A stretch of DNA of 64,000 nt from Chondrosia reniformis (taxonomy: Eukaryota > Porifera > Demospongiae > Chondrillida > Chondrillidae), in NCBI GenBank assembly GCA_947172415.1, contig OX359198.1, forward strand, positions 6,231,401 through 6,295,400, read 5' to 3'. The notes below the pieces were generated by a model that saw nothing but the letters and a program-made list of their open reading frames with translations, was not told where the DNA came from and did not search any database. Every line of letters starts with the position of its first letter. The first letter of the stretch is position 1. Positions 40,701 to 46,700 of the stretch are shown piece after piece. The position numbers and the translations under genes are program-made.

Positions 40701-42814
40701 TTTGTTACATCTGCAGTTCCACCTTGAACTACGTCATCAAATGTAAGAGAAATCACACCAGTGTTCAGATCTAGTTCCCAGCTCTCCAACTGAGCTTGAG
40801 TAACATCAGGTGTGACAGCAGTGGCTTCAATGGTTTCATTTAAGCTGAGTGTGTTACTGGAGTCAAGGTACGCACCTAGCTCAGTTAAAATGTAGCTGTT
40901 TGAGGTGTTAGTACCAATGTTGTCATTTGTTTTCAGCTGATCAATGAAATTAGAGTCTGGACTTGGTACCAGCCTGATTGTATTATACAAACCTGTGGCA
41001 GGATCTATTGAAAAATCTACCAGAGATAAGGTAACACCTTCAAGATTACTCAATGAAAAAGAGGAGAGATTGACGGATGATGTATCAATTGGCTCTGAGA
41101 ATGTCATAATGAGCTCATTTGCATCCAAATCCAGAGTGAATTCTGATATCATGGGCGGTGTTGAATCACTGACAACGTCAGTTGCATTCGCAGTAGTACC
41201 AACAATGTCATTTGGAATGGGAAATACATCCTGTATGGAACCAGTGGTAAAACTCAGAAATGTATTGCCAAGAGAAGTACCAATATTCTCATCTTGCTTG
41301 ATCATATTTCCAACATTTGCAAGATTCAGAGTCAAAATGGTGCTGCTGTTGGTTAAGGAATCAACTGTTACACCTGCCAAAGATATTTGGGTTGTGCCAG
41401 AGAGATCACTCTGAAGAGTAAACTCATTGGGCAGGAATGATGTTTGATCAACTGGTTCATCAAATGTAATCATTAGCTGGTCTGTGTTTAGATTCAAGGT
41501 AAACCCCTCAATTATTGGACCTACTGAATCATCAGAAAAAGTTGCTAGCAGATGTTGACCAATTCGAGAGGCATTATAAGCAGTGGCACCTGATCCACCC
41601 AATCCAGTTAGCAGACCACTGGTGTAACTTGGTACACAGTTAGTTTCACTGTCACACAAACCTACAGTATCTTTAATCGCATTTAGATCAGTAGGGTCTA
41701 ATATAAAGGTCAGTGTTTCATTCAGGGCACCTATGATACAATTTGAACAAATTGTGTTCTGGAGCCGATAGGATATTACATCTCCATCAAAGTCTGACTG
41801 GAAAGTCAGCTGATCCAACATCACACTCATAGGATCTATGGCTTCATCAAAATCAATTTGTACTCGACCCGTATTCAAATCAAATAGAGGAAAACGTTCA
41901 ACTAGTGGAGAACCTGCAAGTCTTCGTGTACGCTTATGATGCATTTCTATAAAGCGCTTTGTCAATGGTAATTTTTGATAACTTGGTCGAGTTACAGCTA
42001 CCCAAACATCGCTAACAAATTCTTTAGATTGATAGACTATACCACTACCAGAATTAATAAAGACATAAGCAGAGCCTACAGTAGGATCTATGTCTGGGTC
42101 CTCTTGAATAGCCTTTTTATCATTGTCACCAAAGAGACAAGCGATTTCATTTCCATCCTGTATCGCATCTGAATCATCAAGCGCATGCCCAAAAACGTCC
42201 TTTTTAGCACTCACCTTAATCATGCTGCACTTTACATCCAGGTTGGGGTCTAGTTCTGTGAATGTCATTACTAGACTCCCTTGTTGAAGATCTAGACTCC
42301 ACTCAACTAGTGTAGGCTGAGACTCTAAATAGATATCATATGGAAACACCATATAAATAAATATTATTATAAGTTTTATATAAGCAATCCAAGAGTTTAA
42401 GGCCGTACATAGTTGTGATGTACATATGCGCTGCACAACTTCCCTATACATATTAGTACATTTATAATGATATTGAAATTATACAAATGAGATACTAAGA
42501 CCACACAAAGGTATAGGTTACCATGCCAACTGCGAAACAAATAAATATTTACAAAGGTGTACGTACATCAGTGTATTAAAAGGAGGTAAACCCTAACAAT
42601 TAGCAACACATACCTTTAGAAATATTGATATCGATACATATAGCATGTATGTACATACTTACACTGGTACAAAATATGAACAAAAATTTTAAAAACATTA
42701 GATTGAAAAGTTATTTACATACAACATGTATGCCCAGGTCTCACCTTGAGCATGAGAAACGACATTCAAAAACACCATTTGGATCAAGAGAAGTAATTTC
42801 AATTTCACCCCCAT
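1..42814 (-). CDS. Giant secreted tandem Ig-like repeat protein, left paralogue (3' end outside window)
   Basis: The coding parts are 42814-42745 (exon 1) and 42324-1 (exon 2), joined in phase 1: the G ending exon 1 plus AG opening exon 2 makes a Glu codon. In the window it encodes at least 14,131 residues. Exon 1 is a signal peptide. Exon 2 is one open frame, which I checked by keeping register at anchors near 42320, 36023, 35156, 27392, 21728, 18872, 10211, 1757 and 167. It holds about 114 modules of about 124 residues. Module blocks in order: D-T-T-x-P; F-x-L-D-L-N-x-G; L-T-F-[D/S/N]-E-[T/P]-V; I-x-L-Q-N; Y-x-L-T-G-G; D-L-N-x-I-K; a loop with N-T-Y-L or two Cys; and I-x-D-M-x-G-N. No transmembrane segment or enzyme domain is visible. 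By resemblance the modules are bacterial-type Ig-like folds. A secreted adhesion or matrix fibre is inferred. The copies differ too much for this to be a satellite artefact, and the frame is under clear selection. The C-terminus is missing. Confidence 0.9.
1757..10318 (-). repeat. Higher-order unit copy 4 (23 modules)
   Basis: The unit is bounded by landmark linkers at 10319 and 1757 (D-V-L-A-V-T-D-G-K-A), 8,562 bp apart. Approximate anchors: 10220, 9859, 9479, 9110, 8746, 8387, 8003, 7636, 7260, 6885, 6505, 6127, 5764, 5376, 5000, 4627, 4254, 3890, 3520, 3146, 2784, 2410, 2030. Cys-pair modules lie near 7825/7455 and 3335/2965. The module anchored at 5764 carries an unusual Cys-Cys in its C-terminal linker. 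Confidence 0.8.
10319..18871 (-). repeat. Higher-order unit copy 3 (23 modules)
   Basis: The unit is bounded by landmark linkers at 18872 and 10319 (variant D-V-S-A-I-T-N-G-R-A), 8,553 bp apart. Approximate anchors: 18770, 18405, 18030, 17645, 17277, 16890, 16520, 16145, 15775, 15393, 15031, 14665, 14285, 13930, 13558, 13185, 12804, 12427, 12074, 11721, 11344, 10964, 10590. Cys-pair modules lie near 16325/15950 and 11905/11540, with an extra pair near 12995. Confidence 0.8.
18872..27391 (-). repeat. Higher-order unit copy 2 (23 modules)
   Basis: The unit is bounded by landmark linkers at 27392 and 18872 (D-V-L-A-I-T-D-G-K-A), 8,520 bp apart. Approximate anchors: 27293, 26957, 26577, 26215, 25870, 25490, 25118, 24752, 24348, 23970, 23605, 23226, 22855, 22480, 22108, 21727, 21360, 20995, 20617, 20260, 19888, 19505, 19138. 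Cys-pair modules lie near 24935/24545 and 20435/20070, with an extra pair near 22615. The first two modules (27293, 26957) are degenerate at the F-x-E block. Confidence 0.8.
27392..36022 (-). repeat. Higher-order unit copy 1 (23 modules)
   Basis: The unit is bounded by the landmark linker at 36023 and its recurrence at 27392 (D-V-L-A-V-T-D-G-K-A), 8,631 bp apart. Approximate anchors: 35920, 35547, 35155, 34795, 34420, 34050, 33663, 33268, 32884, 32487, 32115, 31745, 31375, 31005, 30637, 30258, 29910, 29538, 29155, 28788, 28425, 28035, 27665. Neighbouring Cys-pair modules lie near 33460/33080 and 28975/28595. An additional Cys pair occurs near 29660. Confidence 0.8.
36023..42324 (-). repeat. 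Higher-order unit, N-terminal partial (17 modules)
   Basis: This segment runs from the first module to the first landmark linker (D-V-L-A-I-T-D-G-K-A, at 36023). Approximate module anchors: 42262, 41842, 41453, 41090, 40730, 40355, 40000, 39632, 39260, 38873, 38518, 38143, 37780, 37430, 37060, 36678, 36305. Cys-pair loops lie near 41645, 37605 and 37235, and an extra pair near 39515. The first module is divergent, with two cysteines at unusual places and an RTRR site at 41932-41921. Confidence 0.72.
41921..41935 (-). other. Possible furin-type cleavage site in the first module of the left protein
   Basis: Codons read K-R-T-R-R followed by L-A-G, at about residues 154-158 counting from the signal-peptide start. 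R-x-R-R is the furin consensus. Cleavage would remove the atypical first module as a propeptide of about 135 residues. The region just before it (K-R-F-I-E-M-H-H) is basic and unlike the repeat consensus. No protease evidence is possible from DNA. Confidence 0.4.
42325..42744 (-). other. Phase-1 intron between signal-peptide exon and giant exon (left gene)
   Basis: The donor is CAAG|GTGAGA (intron starts at 42744) and the acceptor is CTATTTAG|AGTCTC (intron ends at 42325). The length is 420 bp and the sequence is AT-rich. The phase fits exactly. An alternative is intron retention: an in-frame ATG at 42451-42449, after an upstream in-frame TAA, would give an N-terminus containing the hydrophobic stretch IAYIKLIIIFIYMVF. 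The spliced version is favoured by its typical signal peptide and Kozak start. Confidence 0.72.
42745..42814 (-). other. Signal-peptide coding exon of the left giant gene
   Basis: Read on the minus strand, the start codon at 42814-42812 sits in ACCATGG, a strong Kozak-like context. It encodes 23 residues beginning MGVKLKLLLLIQ and ending VVSHAQ: a positively charged start, a leucine-rich core and a small-residue cleavage region. The exon ends CAAG followed by GTGAGA, a good donor, and leaves one base for the next codon. Joining to 42324 restores the reading frame directly in front of the first repeat (S-Q-P-T-L-V). The C-terminal A-Q of the signal peptide matches that of the right gene, which supports common ancestry. 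Confidence 0.78.
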
Positions 42815-42820
42815 GGTGAA

Positions 42821-43105
42821 CTATAAACAGAAGTAGTACATATAATTAATTAATTACAAATGTTAAGGAGTACAATAGCAGATCATAATACTACTCTTGA
42901 TACTTTATGTAACACTATCAGTGGTGAAGCTAACAACTATTAAAGTGTCAGTACGTTCGTATATTCCTTGCTACCTTGGATCAAATAGCAAATTAATCTC
43001 TCGGTTGATTAGAATTCCAACCACAAGTGATTATGTTTAGTCCACTTGTCACTTGTTTGTCATGTATTGATGCGCACATGTATGGCTTCCTATTCATTCG
43101 CTTAC
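42821..43105 (-). other. Candidate 5' UTR intron of the left gene
   Basis: On the minus strand AGAG|GTAAGC (intron starts at 43105) is a strong donor, and a pyrimidine-rich TTCTGTTTATAG ends at 42821, six bases before the ATG. If used, it removes 285 bp and places a 5' UTR exon above 43105. The arrangement mirrors the right gene, whose acceptor also abuts its start codon. The acceptor could instead take a spliced leader. The stretch 42830-43100 holds no gene that I can see. Confidence 0.5.
43023..43056. repeat. CACTTGT cluster (one inverted, two direct copies)
   Basis: ACAAGTG lies at 43023-43029, and CACTTGT at 43043-43049 and again at 43050-43056. The first and second form 7-bp inverted arms separated by 13 bp. 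CACTTG resembles E-box and NK-type homeodomain sites, but short motifs like this occur by chance. It would lie inside the candidate 5' UTR intron of the left gene. Confidence 0.3.
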
Positions 43106-43120
43106 CTCTCTTTTGCTGTC

Positions 43121-43138
43121 AAAGGGCAAAAGCCCTTT
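43121..43138. repeat. Perfect 7-bp hairpin near the left gene's 5' leader
   Basis: AAAGGGC and GCCCTTT flank an AAAA loop. In a left-gene transcript it would form a small stem-loop about 15 nt above the proposed 5' UTR donor. It might affect splicing or translation, but no known element is recognised. Confidence 0.35.
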
Positions 43139-43257
43139 TATGTTGTATGTAGTAGAAACTTGAAAGAAAGTGTGAATAGCACTTGGCCTTTAATCTATTC
43201 AGTAAAGTAGTCTTTTGAAAGTAAGCAAGATAGCTGTCTTCGCCTCGTGATTGTTAA

Positions 43258-43273
43258 GCGGGAAACTGAAAAC
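43258..43273 (+). promoter_or_regulatory. Overlapping E2F-like and IRF/ISRE-like sites
   Basis: GCGGGAAA at 43258-43265 is the reverse complement of the classical E2F site TTTCCCGC. It overlaps GGAAACTGAAAAC, which fits the GAAANNGAAA core bound by interferon regulatory factors. Both families are widespread in animals. This is motif matching only, without conservation evidence. Confidence 0.33.
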
Positions 43274-43287
43274 GTCATGTATTTTCG

Positions 43288-43294
43288 ACCAATC
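43288..43294 (+). promoter_or_regulatory. CCAAT box
   Basis: ACCAATC is a good NF-Y core. It sits centrally in the CpG-rich core, between two E2F-like sites (43258-43265 and 43312-43319, TTCCCGCC). CCAAT boxes are common in bidirectional promoters, which suits its position between two divergent genes. Confidence 0.42.
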
Positions 43295-43333
43295 AAATTG
43301 TAAATTGTGCGTTCCCGCCGTCATTCCCAGGAA

Positions 43334-43347
43334 ATTGTCATGACAAT
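43334..43347. promoter_or_regulatory. 14-bp perfect palindrome
   Basis: ATTGTCATGACAAT is fully self-complementary. It lies just downstream of the CpG core and just before the TATA-like stretch. Inverted TGACA half-sites suggest a dimeric DNA-binding protein, possibly a TALE-homeodomain or bZIP type. The factor cannot be named from this alone. Confidence 0.38.
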
Positions 43348-43351
43348 CCCT

Positions 43352-43368
43352 TAAAAATATTTATATGT
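43352..43368 (+). promoter_or_regulatory. TATA-like AT stretch for the right gene
   Basis: An AT-only run containing TATTTATA lies about 170-185 bp before the proposed 5' UTR donor at 43537. If it acts as a TATA box, the right-gene transcript would start near 43390-43400 and have a leader exon of roughly 140 nt. AT-rich runs are common here, so support is weak. Confidence 0.28.
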
Positions 43369-43536
43369 TTGTCTTGCCATGGCAACATCTGTATTTGCAT
43401 ATAGTATACTGTACATTACGGAACTGAACCGCTAATCGATATTTCGTAAATCCTACCCTAGTAGGGTATTAGTATGTTTTTGGAATTTTAAAGCAGAATC
43501 GCTCATCACAGCCACAGATCTAAGAACCTCATAAAG

Positions 43537-43775
43537 GTTAGTAAAGACTACATCTTAAAATATAAGAGGTTTTGCAATTAGTCACTTATATGGGTTCTTA
43601 AATTGAGCTACATACCGGAAGCCATACTGGTTCCAAACCTTCTATTTGCGCATTTTCAAATTGACTGGCTGAAAGATTGTGTTGTAAATCATACAATAAT
43701 GATAACTGTATATATTTAAATATAGATGTATCTTAGGTATAGATTAATTCACTATTGTCTATTTTTTTCTGATAG
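43537..43775 (+). other. Candidate 5' UTR intron of the right gene
   Basis: The donor is ATAAAG|GTTAGT at 43537. The acceptor tract CTATTTTTTTCTGATAG ends at 43775, directly against the ATG at 43776. The length is 239 bp, AT-rich and without a recognisable gene. The in-frame codon before the ATG is TAG, so translation cannot start further upstream without splicing. A trans-spliced leader at the same acceptor is a possible alternative. Confidence 0.58.
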
Positions 43776-46700
43776 ATGAGATTGTGGTACTGGCTTCTTT
43801 TGATGTTGTTTACATCAAAGTGGACAGCTGTCTTGGCTCAGTCCGGAACAAGTGCTGATTTATCCTCTACTTTCAGTGTTCCTATCGCCTTTGCTGATCT
43901 GAATGCCATCAAGAGCTATCCTCTCTGCACCTCTACCTCTGACTGCTTCTTGGCCTATCTGCAAGGGATGATATCAGACTCTAGTGGCTACTTGATAGAT
44001 AGCAATCTCCAGGGCATAATGGTGCGGAACTTTAGTGCAGATGCTATGAGCCCTGAACTTGTTTCCGTTGAGTACTTTGATTGGGACAGTGGTCAGCTGC
44101 GGTTGGTATTGAATGAAGTGATTGATGTATCAACAGTTAATTTAGCTGCACTCTCCCTAAGGAATGACTTTTTCGGAGATGCTAGCATTCCAACTTATGA
44201 CATTCAAAATGGTACAGTGTTAACAAACGAGAGTTATTCTCTCTTTGTTGATCTAGAAATCTCAAAAGAAGACTTGGATACTCTGAAGATTGAAAATATA
44301 GTTTGCCTCCCGGGTACAGCCTGCTGGATTCGCTTTACAGAGGAATTGTTACAAGATGTTGCAGGAAATAGCATTTCACCTTTGTACCCAAATGTGACTT
44401 CTTCTAATACTGCGGCAAGAACACTACCCCTTCCTGACCTGACCCCTCCCGAGTTGGTAGCATACAGCATTGATATGGACAGAGGCTTAATATCACTGAC
44501 CTTTGATGAACCTGTAGACTTTGAGACCTTTGAAGGAGGCTTCATAACATTTAGTGATGACCAATTTGCATTGCAGAACCATTCACTGACTCCCCCTGGT
44601 GGAATATTGCTGACTATGCAAAGATCACTTGTGATTAACTTTACTATGCTCCTGGCAGACCTAAATGCTGTAAAGGCCATTGATGACTTCTTCACAACTA
44701 TTAACAATACATTTATCTCTTTTACAGAAGATCTGGTTGACGATGTTTTTGCTAATCCTGCAAACCTATTGGTCAGTGGAGTTAATGCAACAATGCCAGA
44801 CATGTTTATTGGTGATACCACTTCACCAATGGTATCCTCTTTCAATGAGATTGATCTTGACAACAATCGACTGTTAGTGATTTTCAATGAGCCAGTCAAT
44901 GTTAACTCACTCAACACATCACGGATTCTTCTTAGATCAGGCCCAGCCTCAGACTTCACAGCCTATGAATATCTTCTAACTGGTGGCACAGTCCAGTATA
45001 TGTCAGATTCAAAGCTTGGATTGTACATTAATCTAAATAGACCTGACATCAGAGAGGTTAAAACAAACACTATGCTATGTTCATCAGATAGTAATTGTTA
45101 CCTTCAGCTCCAAGAAGGCGCAGTGGAAGATGTAGAAGGAAATAACATTCAGGAGAGCTCAGCTTTTAAGGTTATCACTTTCAATACTGACACCAGAGCT
45201 CCAGAATTGGAGTCCTTTATTCTTGATTTGAATTCGAGTATTCTCTTTCTAACTTTTGATGATGTTGTTAGTGCAGTCACCCTTGACCCCACTGCACTCA
45301 CACTTCAGGCTAACATGTCTCTAACGTACTCCTACACTTTGTCCTCTGTCCTCCAGCCTACAATAGATGACTTTTCTTTGGCAATCCCACTGTTCTCCAC
45401 AGACAGTAACGCTATTAAGGCACTCCCAGAACTTGCTACAGAAATTAACAATACCTATATTTCACTAACAGCTAGTGCTATTCAGGATGTGTTTGGAGTC
45501 AATGTGATATCAATTCTCAGTAGAAATGCCATTCCTGCCACTTTAGTCATTCCTGATGACGTTAGACCAAACTTGCAGTCGGGACTCTTTGATCTGGATG
45601 AGGGGACGTTACACCTGTCCTTTGATGAAGTTGTGGCAGTCTCTACACTAGATGCCACACAGATAACCATTCAGAATTCTGATTATCCTCTTGCTTTGAT
45701 GTACTCATCCTATACACTGTCAGGAGGTGTCGTAGAAAGTGAATCTTTCCCAACTGATTTCAGCATTGAGGTGACCAGAGAGGATTTAAATGTCATTAAG
45801 CTAAATACAGACCTTGCTGCTTCCAATGTTGATGTATCTTTCATCTCCATGACCAATGCGAGTATAAGAGACACTAACAATAATTTTCTGAATGAGATTG
45901 ATGCTGAAATTCTTTTTGTAATTAATGATACATCTTCTCCAATTCTGCAATCATTTACGTTTGACTTAAATGAGGGGCTTCTCCTGTTGACATTTGATGA
46001 AACAGTAAATGGGTCTACCTTTAATCCATCATTACTGCAGTTTCAGGATGGTATAGATGGTTCTGTAGCCTTCCAACTCAATGAAGGAGAGTATTCTATA
46101 AATAATTCCGACATCATCTCTATTAAGCTTAGTATGAATGATCTTAACACTCTGAAACAGACCCTCAATTTGGCTACAGATGCAAGCAATACATACCTGT
46201 TCCTCTCCAACTTTACTGTATTGGACATGTCTAATGTCCCCTACACAAGAGAACAAGTTATTCCTGCTTCAGTTTTTTACCATGATCAAACTCCACCTGA
46301 GCTGGTCTCCCATAGCATAGACTTGAATACTGGTCTACTGAACCTGACATTTTCAGAAACTGTGGATGCAACTAGTCTGGATGTTACCATGATTACCCTA
46401 CTTGCTTTTGCTGAGGCTGCAGATAATGGATCTGATTATTTTCACATCCTGAGTCCACCACCAATGGGAGGATCAATTACTTCAGATTTCAATTCCACTC
46501 TGATAGTAATAGACATCGGTGACAATGACTTAAATGAAATCAAGAGGCTGTCAAATTTAGCCACCAATCAAAATGACACTTTTATTTCTATTACTACTGG
46601 AGCTATCCTGGACATGTCGGGCCTGAGTGTAGTCGAGATCAATATGACCTTCCCACAACCTGTAGCAACCTACATTCCTGACACCACAGCACCAACTTTG

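Larger units (their letters stand above)
1..42324 (-). repeat. Array of about 114 diverged Ig-like modules (left gene)
   Basis: I counted modules by the antisense of the F-[D/S/N]-E-x-V block, typically seen on the plus strand as TTTCATCAAA, TCATTAAA or TCTGAAAA. The mean spacing is about 371 bp and the usual range about 336-404 bp. Modules agree at blocks but differ widely between them, so they are old copies. Acidic residues in F-D/S/N-E, D-T-T, L-D-L-N and D-M-x-G-N sit at module ends, as in calcium-binding Ig-like or cadherin-type chains; calcium binding is inference. Bacterial Ig-like domains of the SbsA/Big_5 family share the F-s-E-x-V start and D-x-x-G-N end, but this module adds the D-L-N-x-I-K segment. 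Confidence 0.88.
43106..43536. promoter_or_regulatory. Shared bidirectional promoter and 5' leader region
   Basis: The two head-to-head genes have start codons 961 bp apart, and their putative first splice donors are only about 430 bp apart. Both transcription starts should therefore lie in this interval. A local cluster of about eight CpG dinucleotides at 43241-43322 stands out in otherwise CpG-poor AT-rich DNA. That core contains an E2F-like and IRF-like composite, a CCAAT box and a second E2F-like site. A TATA-like AT stretch follows at 43352-43368 on the right-gene side. No open reading frame of note is present. Start sites cannot be fixed from sequence alone. Confidence 0.55.

Noticed and set aside
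105-41414. Dozens of 60-185 codon open frames on the plus strand across the left region (for example 39762-40319 and 15297-15806)
   Set aside because: They are antisense shadows of the minus-strand giant exon. They recur with the module period, have no domain signal or leader, and the minus frame carries the conserved repeat.
1-42324. Non-coding satellite DNA
   Set aside because: The period is about 371 bp, but variation is concentrated at silent and loop positions, and one frame remains open over 42 kb. That is protein-level selection.
42625-42819. Plus-strand 64-codon frame between the genes
   Set aside because: It overlaps the signal-peptide exon in antisense and has no recognisable features.
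42361-43775. tRNA, small RNA or transposon in the intergenic region
   Set aside because: I found no cloverleaf, terminal inverted repeats with target duplication, or transposase fragment. The short hairpin and palindromes are too small to support one.
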